This document shows, one piece after another, positions 25,492 through 32,930 of a DNA stretch of 64,000 bases; position 1 is the first letter of the stretch, and every line of letters starts with the position of its first letter. The stretch comes from Cetobacterium somerae ATCC BAA-474 (GTDB lineage Bacteria; Fusobacteriota; Fusobacteriia; Fusobacteriales; Fusobacteriaceae), in contig NZ_KI518171.1 in assembly GCF_000479045.1 (NCBI RefSeq), positions 42,068 to 106,067 of the forward strand, in the 5' to 3' direction. The notes below the pieces were generated by a model. It had not been told where the DNA came from, did no database searches, and saw only the letters and a list, made by a program, of their open reading frames with translations. A program made the position numbers and the translations under genes.

Positions 25492-26583
25492 CTATTTTAT
25501 TAAAATCTCATCTACTGGTTGAATCGTACTCTTATCCATAGTAAGAACTTGAGATTGAACCTTTCCAAAATCTATCTTCTTTAAATCTATTAATCTTATA
25601 TCTTGATTATACATAGTTTTATAGTAAAACAACTTTTCATTTAAATTTATAGCTGTTGTCCATTGAGTTGCACTTGTTATCTCTTTAGGTATTTCATTTT
25701 TATCTGCATATGTCATTCCAATTGGAATATCAAAGTTATTTAAAATATGAAACGCTTGAGTTATTCCCTCCTCATTTCCTACCATTTTTGGAGTGTTATT
25801 TGCATAAAAAGCTGCTCTTACAAATCTTGATGGTAGAGTTACATCTCCTGGTAGTCCTAACATTCCTGAACCAGCTCCCATTGGGAATATTTTTTGCTGT
25901 CCTAACATCTCTGGTTTATTTCCATTTAAATTTAAATTTACATAGTTATTTAAGTTTGTAAGTTGCCAATCAAATCCTGGTGAGTTTGTTAAAACTCCAA
26001 CCTTATTATCATATATTTTTAACTCTCCACCATTTATAATCTCTATAACTATATTTCCACCTTTAGCATCTGATACTCTCCAGTGTCCTGTTGGTGATGG
26101 TTGTCCATTCTCTATTATTATTGGTACAACATCTATCTTTTTAATAGCTTCCTTTACTTCTTCAACTGTGGAAAAACTCGTTAACATCCACTTTACTAAA
26201 TCCATATCATTTAATGAGTTTTTTACTTTTTTCTCATTAAAAGGTGCTAGCTCTCCATAGTTTAAAAAGAAAAATACCCCTGCATTTAATCCTTTTTCAT
26301 TAACTCCCTCTCCTATTAAAGATTCATGCTCAACAGATGCTCCTACAAATCCATACTTTCCCTTCCATTTTTTTCCTAATGTTCTATTTGGCATTGGAGA
26401 CTGATACTCTTTACCTCTTGGCTCTATTATAATTTGACTATTTATTTTATTCTTAGACCACTCTATTGTTCTTGCCTGTATATTATTATTATTTTCTGTC
26501 TTTAGAGAAATTCCCGTACAAGCATCTATATCTATTTTACTAAAAGCTATTAAACATGAAAGTAACGCTATCTTTTTTAACAT
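25492..26583 (-). CDS. Ntn hydrolase of the choloylglycine hydrolase / penicillin V acylase family, exported
   Basis: 363 residues. A signal peptide ends so that Cys22 (in DACTGISL) becomes the N-terminal nucleophile, the defining feature of this family; Arg38 (ARTIEW) and the motif WRVSDAKGGNIVIEI fit the family too. It hydrolyses a linear or cyclic amide in the periplasm: bile-salt conjugates, penicillin V or acyl-homoserine lactones are known substrates of relatives. Gram-negative members often act on acyl-homoserine lactones; bile-salt hydrolases are usually cytoplasmic and lack a signal peptide, which argues against that role. Followed by a TonB receptor gene. Substrate not decidable. 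Confidence 0.88.
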   Translation of the reverse strand: MLKKIALLSCLIAFSKIDIDACTGISLKTENNNNIQARTIEWSKNKINSQIIIEPRGKEYQSPMPNRTLGKKWKGKYGFVGASVEHESLIGEGVNEKGLNAGVFFFLNYGELAPFNEKKVKNSLNDMDLVKWMLTSFSTVEEVKEAIKKIDVVPIIIENGQPSPTGHWRVSDAKGGNIVIEIINGGELKIYDNKVGVLTNSPGFDWQLTNLNNYVNLNLNGNKPEMLGQQKIFPMGAGSGMLGLPGDVTLPSRFVRAAFYANNTPKMVGNEEGITQAFHILNNFDIPIGMTYADKNEIPKEITSATQWTTAINLNEKLFYYKTMYNQDIRLIDLKKIDFGKVQSQVLTMDKSTIQPVDEILIK

Positions 26584-26612
26584 TTCATTTCCTCCTAAAC
26601 TTTATTATAAAT

Positions 26613-26641
26613 ATTATAACACAATAAAAAAGCTAGGTAAA
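26613..26641 (-). promoter_or_regulatory. Promoter of the acylase gene, embedded in the upstream terminator
   Basis: Minus strand: TTTACC (26641-26636), 17 bases, TATAAT (26618-26613). The -35 box overlaps the stem of the terminator that follows the second autotransporter. Confidence 0.55.
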
Positions 26642-26655
26642 TTAACACCTAGCTT
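26630..26655 (-). terminator. Terminator of the second autotransporter gene
   Basis: Arms AAGCTAGGT (26630-26638) and its complement (26647-26655), 8-base loop, TTTTTT after the stem on the minus strand. Confidence 0.85.
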
Positions 26656-26664
26656 AAGTATCTA

Positions 26665-29385
26665 TTAAAATTTAACTCTTACTCCTCCTGAAACTTTCCA
26701 AGAGTTATCCTCTGAAAATATATACTTATACTCTCCATATAAAGATAGTCCATCCCATAGATTTCCAACCTCTGTTCTCACTCCAACCTCTTTAGAAAAT
26801 CTATTTTTATTTTTCAAATCTATCTCTCCACTCTCACTACCTAAACTATTTACTTTAAATTTAACTGTATCATCTAAACTATTAAGTTCCTGTTTAACTC
26901 CTAAATTTAAAGCCATATTTAAAGCACCTTTTCCAATAGTAAATACCTTTCCTATCCCTGTTCCAACGTATCCACTACTTAAAACTCCGTTAAGATTATC
27001 TAGCTCTAAACTATATGTTCCTCCACTTTCACTTATATCTCTTTGGAATATTCCAATACTTTCAACTCTTGCAACTGGTTCTAAATATATGAAATTAAAA
27101 TCATATTTTTTAGATATTTTTCCTAAAGCTCCTACATAATAGTTTTTAATATCTGAACTTAAACTTTCATTTAGACTTTCAAAACTTATATCTGTGAAAT
27201 CTTCGTTATAATCTAAATAACCTAATTGAACATTTCTATCTAAGTTTCCTTTAGAATATCCTGCAAAGAAGCTTCCAAAAGCATTTACAGTATCTTTATT
27301 GTAGTTTAAATACCCTGTTCCTTGGAACATATTGTCCTCTCTTTTTCCTTTATTATCTTTAAATTTAGAATCCAATCGAGTATAACTTAAAATCCATCCA
27401 GAGCTTAAGCTCTCTTTTATTGGATAGTTTTTTCCTATAAAGAAACTATTTAACTCATCTGTATATCCTAATATATTTTCGTATACATCTTTTTTCATTT
27501 TTTCAAAAGAGTAACCAAAAATATAGCTCTCTTTATTTGTTGCTTGAGTCTTTTCGGATATTTGATTTAAAATAGTTTCATTTGTAAATACAATAGCATC
27601 ATTTGTTTGATACATTAAAGATGGAAAATAACCTCTACCAAAGATTTCATCTAAATACCACTCAAATTGTGATCCACTTTCTGAAGATGTAAGTATATCA
27701 AAAAGTTCATTTTTTGTAGAGTTATTCGAGTCGTAATAAATATCTTCTAAATACTTTGCCAAAACATCATCTGTTAATATCTCAAACCTATTTCTTTTAA
27801 ACTCATAAACTCCATTATTTTCAATCACTTCATATAGTTTACTATTACTTTTTATCTCTTTAAAATTACTTGTAATTGAAGAGTGTAAATTTAAAACTCC
27901 TGAATCTACATAGTAATTTCCCACATAACTTCTTCCTATTACAATTGTTTCTAACATTTGAGATTTAGAAGTATTTATACTTCCACCACTTTCCATAACC
28001 AACTTTCCATTATAAGATAGGCTTTGAGTATTAGTCTCCTCTTTATTTATAACTCCCCAGTTATATACAGTTCCTCCATAATTAACCATTCCATATTCAC
28101 CTAAATTTATAACTCCAGTTGGCATATTTTTACCAATAGCTCCTTCAGTTAAAAAATAAGCAAAATCTGTCGTTAATATTGAACCAGGAGTTACAGTATT
28201 AGTATACATATTTATTGTTCCACTATTTTCTAAAACTACAGCCCCCTCTCCTGTCATTGCATTAGTTGCCCTCATTAAACTAGTTGGTGTTCCTATATTT
28301 ATAACTCCTGACTCCGAGTTAATAGCTGTTCCAAATCCATTTATAAACATTGCACCACTAGGTATTTCCATCGTATTATTACCATTGTTATAACTTGGAG
28401 TATTCATTGTTATTGTTCCATTGTTTATAATACTTCCATTTGTTGTCATCATTGCCGAATTTCCATCTAAAACTGTTATTGCTCCATTATTTACTCCACT
28501 TCCTCCACCACTTACATAAATTCCTGCAAAAACTCCTAATAGAGATATATTTCCAGTAGATGAATTTTCCACACTTCCACTTCCTAGGGTAGCCATAGCA
28601 TACCTTGCAGCTCCTAAAATATTACCTTTATTTATAAAGCTTCCATTTTCAACTGTTGCTCCAACTGTATATGAATTATACAGATTTATTGTTCCATTAT
28701 TCTCTGCATATCCTGAATTTAATATACTCATTCCTATTCCACCATAAGATTCAATATTTATAACTCCACTATTTTGATTTATTATAGTTCCTCCATTTGA
28801 ACCTTGCATTCCCACTAAAGTTTGAATTTCAGGTAATTTATTAAGAGAGATTGTATTCTCATTTTCTATTACATATCCTTCTTTTATACTACCCATTCCT
28901 ATTTTATTAGACATATCTACTGTTAAATCACCACCTAATGGTGAACTTCCAGTTTTTAAATCAGTCCCCTCATAAAACACATTATTATAAAAAATATATT
29001 TCTCAACTGTTGGTTTTGGTGGGTCTGGTACTATTGGATCTGGTATTGGTTGAATCGGTGTAGGAGGCTTCACTGGGGGTTCTACTGGCTTTACAATAGG
29101 AGGCACTACTATTGGTGGTTTTATTGGTTGCTCCACTGGGGGTGTTATAGGTGGATCTATGGGTGGTTTTACTGGGGGTTCTACTGGAGGCTCTATCGGG
29201 GGACTTATTGGTGGTGGTAATTCAATCTCTTTTCTCGAATATAAAGATCCATTTTTTAAATAATAGTCTTCCTCTTGGTTTTTAAAATACATAAAGTCTG
29301 ACCAAAAAATTAGCCCTTTATCTTGAGAAAAAACTTTTGTTCCATGTAGAGCTAAAAGAAGTAGTAGAAATCTATACTTTTTCAT
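26665..29385 (-). CDS. Autotransporter with proline-rich stalk (type Va-like)
   Basis: 906 residues from the start at 29385, chosen because GAGGAG lies eight bases upstream and a signal peptide (KKYRFLLLLLALHGTKVFS) begins there. The open frame extends 49 codons further upstream without a ribosome site. Residues 57-125 are a proline-rich tract of PPxxPPV units, then a beta-helical passenger with 'NNGTI' repeats, a helical linker near residue 600, and a single C-terminal barrel of about 280 residues ending SGGVRVKF. Compared with the first autotransporter it has the normal single-barrel end. Probably an adhesin or surface protein. Monocistronic. Confidence 0.85.
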   Translation of the reverse strand: MKKYRFLLLLLALHGTKVFSQDKGLIFWSDFMYFKNQEEDYYLKNGSLYSRKEIELPPPISPPIEPPVEPPVKPPIDPPITPPVEQPIKPPIVVPPIVKPVEPPVKPPTPIQPIPDPIVPDPPKPTVEKYIFYNNVFYEGTDLKTGSSPLGGDLTVDMSNKIGMGSIKEGYVIENENTISLNKLPEIQTLVGMQGSNGGTIINQNSGVINIESYGGIGMSILNSGYAENNGTINLYNSYTVGATVENGSFINKGNILGAARYAMATLGSGSVENSSTGNISLLGVFAGIYVSGGGSGVNNGAITVLDGNSAMMTTNGSIINNGTITMNTPSYNNGNNTMEIPSGAMFINGFGTAINSESGVINIGTPTSLMRATNAMTGEGAVVLENSGTINMYTNTVTPGSILTTDFAYFLTEGAIGKNMPTGVINLGEYGMVNYGGTVYNWGVINKEETNTQSLSYNGKLVMESGGSINTSKSQMLETIVIGRSYVGNYYVDSGVLNLHSSITSNFKEIKSNSKLYEVIENNGVYEFKRNRFEILTDDVLAKYLEDIYYDSNNSTKNELFDILTSSESGSQFEWYLDEIFGRGYFPSLMYQTNDAIVFTNETILNQISEKTQATNKESYIFGYSFEKMKKDVYENILGYTDELNSFFIGKNYPIKESLSSGWILSYTRLDSKFKDNKGKREDNMFQGTGYLNYNKDTVNAFGSFFAGYSKGNLDRNVQLGYLDYNEDFTDISFESLNESLSSDIKNYYVGALGKISKKYDFNFIYLEPVARVESIGIFQRDISESGGTYSLELDNLNGVLSSGYVGTGIGKVFTIGKGALNMALNLGVKQELNSLDDTVKFKVNSLGSESGEIDLKNKNRFSKEVGVRTEVGNLWDGLSLYGEYKYIFSEDNSWKVSGGVRVKF
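29011..29217 (-). repeat. Degenerate tandem repeat coding for a proline-rich stalk
   Basis: About 69 codons in which PP alternates with I/V and charged residues (for example PPVEPPVKPPIDPP). Repeated short units can expand or contract by slippage. Confidence 0.75.
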
Positions 29386-29476
29386 ATTCATCACTCCTCT
29401 TACAAATTTACATGCTTTATACAAAATAAGTAGAAAACTCCCTTTTATTCTTATTATTTTTTTATTTTTAACTTTT

Positions 29477-29492
29477 TTGACTAATGATTCAA
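29477..29492. promoter_or_regulatory. Operator-like palindrome TTGACT-N4-ATTCAA
   Basis: Imperfect copy of the TTGAAT-N4-ATTCAA palindrome found at 29517 and 31996; its centre is 40 bases (about four helical turns) from the one at 29517. Confidence 0.45.
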
Positions 29493-29499
29493 AAAAGCT

Positions 29500-29528
29500 T
29501 TGACTTTTTTTGTAATTTGAATTATAAT
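29500..29528 (+). promoter_or_regulatory. Strong promoter upstream of the 183-residue gene
   Basis: TTGACT (29500-29505), 17 bases, TATAAT (29523-29528). Transcription would begin near 29535, about 90 bases before the start codon. Confidence 0.75.
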
Positions 29529-29532
29529 TCAA
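29517..29532. promoter_or_regulatory. Perfect palindromic operator TTGAATTATAATTCAA over the -10 box
   Basis: The palindrome extends to 20 bp (29515-29534) and fully covers the -10 hexamer, a position expected for repression. Confidence 0.6.
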
Positions 29533-29573
29533 ATGTAAGAAATTTTTAAACTTTTTCCAAAAATCAAATCAAG

Positions 29574-29602
29574 AAAAGGCTCTTATTCAAGAGCTTTTTT
29601 TT
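29574..29602 (+). terminator. Terminator inside the leader of the 183-residue gene (attenuator or small-RNA end)
   Basis: Stem AAAAGGCTCTT / AAGAGCTTTTT with an ATTC loop and one G-U pair, then eight Ts, lying between the promoter at 29500 and the start at 29628. The gene can be read from that promoter only if the terminator is passed. Confidence 0.7.
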
Positions 29603-29627
29603 GTAAGAAACAAGCGGAGGTACAATT

Positions 29628-30179
29628 ATGTCTTTAGTAACTATTGCTAATACTGGCGAGGTTATAAGTAATCAACTTTATTTAATTAACTTTATCGATG
29701 ACTTTCACTACAATCTTCTAAATAAAGAGGATAAAATTAACTATATATTAAATTTTGATTTGAATAAATTTCCCACTTTTTTAAGGGAAGATTTAGTTAA
29801 CATTGAAGCTGAACAGGAATTAGAAAAATATCGTTTAAAATTCTTTCCTGAGCTACCATCTAGATGTGGAGCACAGTTCGCCTTTGAAAAGTTAACAGAC
29901 CTTTTAACTGCAGCTAAGATGTATGGATGGAAAGGTACTATTTATAAAATATCTATTGATACTAGCAAAGATTATACTCTATCTAAGCATAATGCTGATA
30001 TAATCTCTGAAATTAGAAACTCTGATTTCAAATCTATCTCAAATACATTAAATGATTATTGGACTGGAGATATTAAATGGGCAAAGTGTCATGATAGAGA
30101 TCTACACTTTTTACCTACAACTGAGTATTTAATCGAAGGAAGTATCAATATCATTGAAACTTTAGACAAAGCTATATAA
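29628..30179 (+). CDS. Uncharacterised 183-residue protein
   Basis: Soluble protein with no signal peptide or membrane segment. The middle contains PSRCGAQFAFEKLTDLLTAAKMYGWKGTIYKI, which reads like the substrate pocket of an ADP-ribosyl-type or RES-like fold only in a loose way; I do not claim a family. The C-terminal part has WTGDIKWAKCHDRDLHFLPTTEYL. It lies behind a palindrome-covered promoter and a leader terminator and ends at a hairpin that is duplicated after the next gene, so it looks like part of an accessory insertion. Ribosome site CGGAGG. Confidence 0.6.
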   Translation: MSLVTIANTGEVISNQLYLINFIDDFHYNLLNKEDKINYILNFDLNKFPTFLREDLVNIEAEQELEKYRLKFFPELPSRCGAQFAFEKLTDLLTAAKMYGWKGTIYKISIDTSKDYTLSKHNADIISEIRNSDFKSISNTLNDYWTGDIKWAKCHDRDLHFLPTTEYLIEGSINIIETLDKAI

Positions 30180-30183
30180 TAAC

Positions 30184-30216
30184 AAAAAGAGGAAGTTTTA
30201 TAAACTTCCTCTTTTT
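30184..30216 (+). terminator. Terminator of the 183-residue gene; left copy of duplicated hairpin
   Basis: 15-bp perfect arms (30184-30198 and 30202-30216), 3-base loop, T-run. Bases 30185-30213 recur exactly at 30979-31007. Confidence 0.88.
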
Positions 30217-30266
30217 ATTGTTTAATCCAACATGTTATAATAAATAAAAAAGTTTAGGAGGAAAAA

Positions 30267-30980
30267 ATGTACGGTCTATCAGAAACAGATTTTTTTAAAA
30301 TTATTGATATTTTGAAAAAGTACAAAGAAAAAATAGAATGGGTAAAAATTTTTGGTTCTAGATCTAGAGGAGATTATAAAGAAACCTCAGATATAGACTT
30401 AGCTATATTCCTAAGAGTAAACAATATTATTGATGATATACGAAATGATTTTTATGAATCAGATTTAAAATATACTGTAGATGTAATTGAATATACTGAG
30501 AATATTGGAGAAAATATAAAGAGAAATATAGAAACTGATGGAATCTTAATATATAAAACTAATGAGAAAGGTGGGATTTTAATGAATGAAAATAAATTGA
30601 AATATAAACTTGAAGATTTTCAAAAAGCTTTAAAAAAATTAGAAATTGCTTTAGAAAAAGATGCACATTTAGATGAATTATATTTAGATGGTACTATTCA
30701 AAGATTTGAATTTGTATACGAATTAAGTTGGAAACTTATGAAAAGTTATTTGGAATATCAAGGTATAGAAGTTGTAAGTCCAAGAGAAACTTTTAGAGAA
30801 GGATTTAAAGATGGAATAATACATGATGCAACAGAGTGGATTAATCTCATGATAAATAGAAATAGAACTTCTCATACTTATAATGAAGAAACAGCATGGG
30901 ATATATATGATAAAATAAAAAATGAATATATAAATTTATTTAAAGATTTTGAAAAAGAAATGATAAAAAAAATAGATTAA
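30267..30980 (+). CDS. Fused MNT nucleotidyltransferase - HEPN (HI0074-like) protein; one-polypeptide toxin-antitoxin candidate
   Basis: 237 residues. Residues 1-100 are a minimal nucleotidyltransferase with GSRSRG (30-35), the metal aspartates Asp42 and Asp44 in TSDIDLAI, and a third at Asp72 (TVDVIEY). Residues 106-237 are a helical HEPN domain of the HI0074 type ending in RNRTSHTY (198-205), which is the RX4HXY motif of HepT-type ribonucleases, including the tyrosine that MntA-type partners adenylylate. The two halves are normally separate genes. Met106 (base 30582) still has an AAAGGTGG ribosome site six bases upstream, so the HEPN half may also be made alone. Function as a toxin-antitoxin pair is inferred from the family. 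Confidence 0.85.
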   Translation: MYGLSETDFFKIIDILKKYKEKIEWVKIFGSRSRGDYKETSDIDLAIFLRVNNIIDDIRNDFYESDLKYTVDVIEYTENIGENIKRNIETDGILIYKTNEKGGILMNENKLKYKLEDFQKALKKLEIALEKDAHLDELYLDGTIQRFEFVYELSWKLMKSYLEYQGIEVVSPRETFREGFKDGIIHDATEWINLMINRNRTSHTYNEETAWDIYDKIKNEYINLFKDFEKEMIKKID

Positions 30981-31007
30981 AAGAGGAAGTTTTATAAACT
31001 TCCTCTT
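30979..31007. terminator. Right copy of duplicated hairpin, end of MNT-HEPN and TDT genes
   Basis: Begins inside the stop codon of the MNT-HEPN gene. The last codons and stop of the opposing TDT gene lie within it. Confidence 0.7.
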
Positions 31008-31945
31008 ATCTCTTTTATTTGATTTATAACTATTCTAACTATTCTTACAAAGATAATTGATATAAAGAATACAGCTAATGTTGTTGCTGCTACTCCAAAG
31101 TTATACCAGAAAATTCCTCTACTTTCATCTATACTTCTAATGTAGTTTGAATACTTTAAAATTGCTGTAGATCCTATTGCTAAAGGGAATGTAAATGACG
31201 CATATACTGGTGTAAATTTAAGTCTTATAATTTTAACCATTGATATATAAAGCAGTGCTGTCATAAATATTCCTAATGGGAATAAAAATCCTACTATTGC
31301 TGGATTTGGAGTTTTGAAAGCCACTAAATATCCTGCTAAACAAAGATTAGGTGGAGCAGCTATTATTGCAAAAGTTGGAAGTCTTGCATCATCAATCTTC
31401 TCAACAAATATAATTCTATATAACATCATAGGCAGCATTACTATGTAAAAAGCAAAACCTATGTAAAATATTACTTGTGCTAATTGTGGCATCCCCATAA
31501 CCGCTGAGTCCACTGATGCTACAACTATTCCAATTGGTGGCACAAACCAACTTGGAACCATATGCTCTATATTCCAAGAACGAAATCTGTGATATATAAA
31601 TGATACTCCAAATATTAGATGTAAAAGTATACATAATAGCCATAATCCTTTTCCTAAAACAGGTGAAAACTCATAAAGTACAACTGAGAAATTCATTAAA
31701 GCCATATCTAACGTTGGTATAAAACTTCCAAGTGTTGGATGCTTCAGTTCCTCTTTAAACACATCAAAGTGTAGTACATTCTTTATAATTATAGGCAGAA
31801 GTAACATTAATGATATAAAGTTTCCTATGTATAAAGCTTTAGGATTAAGTACTACTGCAACTGCGCCGCTGACTCCAGAAACACCTAGAGCTAAACCTGT
31901 AAGAGCCACTGGTAAATACTTAAAATAATTTTTTAAATTCTTCAT
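30992..31945 (-). CDS. TDT-family membrane transporter (TehA/SLAC1-like)
   Basis: 317 residues with about ten membrane helices and the TDT-family landmarks VPSWFVPPIGIVVASVD and LPTFAIIAAPPNLCLAGY. Relatives are anion channels or carriers (TehA, malate carrier Mae1, sulfite pump Ssu1). No substrate can be assigned. The C-terminal residues EIRGSL and the stop codon are encoded by the duplicated hairpin, so the original 3' end may have been replaced when that element arrived. The promoter carries the TTGAAT-N4-ATTCAA palindrome. The ribosome site is weak (GAGGCGAG). Confidence 0.85.
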   Translation of the reverse strand: MKNLKNYFKYLPVALTGLALGVSGVSGAVAVVLNPKALYIGNFISLMLLLPIIIKNVLHFDVFKEELKHPTLGSFIPTLDMALMNFSVVLYEFSPVLGKGLWLLCILLHLIFGVSFIYHRFRSWNIEHMVPSWFVPPIGIVVASVDSAVMGMPQLAQVIFYIGFAFYIVMLPMMLYRIIFVEKIDDARLPTFAIIAAPPNLCLAGYLVAFKTPNPAIVGFLFPLGIFMTALLYISMVKIIRLKFTPVYASFTFPLAIGSTAILKYSNYIRSIDESRGIFWYNFGVAATTLAVFFISIIFVRIVRIVINQIKEIRGSL

Positions 31946-31981
31946 TTTTCTCGCCTCTGGTTTTAATTTTTTTATATTCTA

Positions 31982-32011
31982 ATTATAGCACACTTTTGAA
32001 TCGTGATTCAA
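31982..32011 (-). promoter_or_regulatory. Promoter of the TDT transporter gene
   Basis: Minus strand: TTGAAT (32011-32006), 18 bases, TATAAT (31987-31982). The -35 box is one arm of the palindrome at 31996-32011. Confidence 0.65.
31996..32011. promoter_or_regulatory. Operator-like palindrome TTGAATCGTGATTCAA over the -35 box
   Basis: Arms TTGAATC and GATTCAA; same form as the palindrome at 29517, suggesting one regulator for both promoters. Confidence 0.55.
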
Positions 32012-32023
32012 CTTTTTTTGTAC

Positions 32024-32049
32024 ATATTTAATTTACAAAAATTAAATAT
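32024..32049. repeat. AT-only inverted repeat downstream of the GntR gene
   Basis: Arms ATATTTAATTT (32024-32034) and its complement (32039-32049) with a 4-base loop. It lacks GC pairs, so a terminator role is doubtful. Confidence 0.35.
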
Positions 32050-32104
32050 ACATATATTGCACTATTATACCTATTTTATCTACACTTTCTTTTAATTTTT
32101 ACTT

Positions 32105-32833
32105 TTAATTTCCTTCTGCTATAAATTTAAATTTATACTTTTTTTGATTATAGTATATTTTAGAATATTCCAAAACCGTACCTTTTTTTAAATAAGTAAT
32201 ATTTTCTGCTAAAAGAATAGGTTCATTCCTTTTAAGTTTTAAAGCGCTAGCTACATAATCACTTGGTATCTCTGCTGATATCTCTCTTTCACTATTTCCA
32301 ATCTCTAAACCTAAACTTTTTATATAATCAAATTTTGATTTTAATAAATTTTTTTCTTTTAAATTAGGTAATAACTTTACACTTATATAACTCTCTTCAA
32401 ATACTGCTGGTACCTCATCTATTTGTCTAACTCTTTCCATTCTCCAAATACTTTCTCCCTCTTTAATACCTAAAATTTTACAGATATTTTTAGGACAAGG
32501 CATTTTTTCAAATGCTAAAACTTTGTTTTCTGGAGTTAGTCCCATTTCACAAACTTTTTGAGTAAATCCACGTAATCTATTTATTGGTAGTTCTATTTTC
32601 TTTTCTATACTACAAACATATGTTCCTTTACCTTGAGTTCTTTCTACTAACCCTTTTATTGTCAAAGAATCAATAGCTTTCTTAGCTGTCATTCTGCTGA
32701 TACTATATTTTTTTGAAAGTTCATTCTCTGATGGAATCATATCTCCCGGTTTTAAATCTCCGCTTTCTATCATCTCTAATAGAATATTTTCAAGTTGAGC
32801 ATATATTGGAATATGAGAATTTTTATCTATCAC
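32105..32833 (-). CDS. GntR-family repressor, HutC/UTRA subfamily
   Basis: 242 residues starting at a GTG with AGGAGG seven bases upstream. N-terminal winged HTH (about 10-75, with YSISRMTAKKAIDSLTIKGL and TQGKGTYV) and a C-terminal UTRA effector domain (about 95-235). HutC-subfamily relatives such as TreR and NagR sense phosphorylated sugars and bind TTGTATATACAA-like palindromes. Such a palindrome covers the start site of the GH4 gene at 39319-39336. It lies after the PTS gene beyond a terminator. Probably controls the mannoside/glucoside cluster. Confidence 0.88.
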   Translation of the reverse strand: MIDKNSHIPIYAQLENILLEMIESGDLKPGDMIPSENELSKKYSISRMTAKKAIDSLTIKGLVERTQGKGTYVCSIEKKIELPINRLRGFTQKVCEMGLTPENKVLAFEKMPCPKNICKILGIKEGESIWRMERVRQIDEVPAVFEESYISVKLLPNLKEKNLLKSKFDYIKSLGLEIGNSEREISAEIPSDYVASALKLKRNEPILLAENITYLKKGTVLEYSKIYYNQKKYKFKFIAEGN

Positions 32834-32889
32834 TGGAACACCTCCTAATCTATATTTTTTTATAATATCTTAACATATTTTCAAAAAAA

Positions 32890-32914
32890 GAAGCTAGCAT
32901 TTTATGCTAGCTTC
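32890..32914 (-). terminator. Terminator of the PTS gene
   Basis: 11-bp arms (GAAGCTAGCAT, 32890-32900, and complement, 32904-32914), 3-base loop, TTTTTTT on the minus strand. Confidence 0.9.
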
Positions 32915-32930
32915 ATAATTTTAATACCTA

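Larger units (their letters stand above)
30185..31007. repeat. Pair of identical 29-nt hairpins bracketing the MNT-HEPN gene
   Basis: Copies at 30185-30213 and 30979-31007 are identical (AAAAGAGGAAGTTT, TAT, complement). They enclose the 714-base fusion gene and its promoter region. Confidence 0.9.

Noticed and set aside
25492-26583. Calling the Ntn hydrolase a bile salt hydrolase
   Set aside because: The family cannot be divided by eye and the export signal is unlike typical cytoplasmic bile salt hydrolases.
29386-29532. 49-codon upstream extension of the second autotransporter
   Set aside because: It would bury the signal peptide, has no ribosome site, and runs over the regulatory palindromes.
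30992-31945. Calling the TDT gene a tellurite resistance gene
   Set aside because: Family membership is clear but members carry different anions and no tehB or other tellurite gene is nearby.
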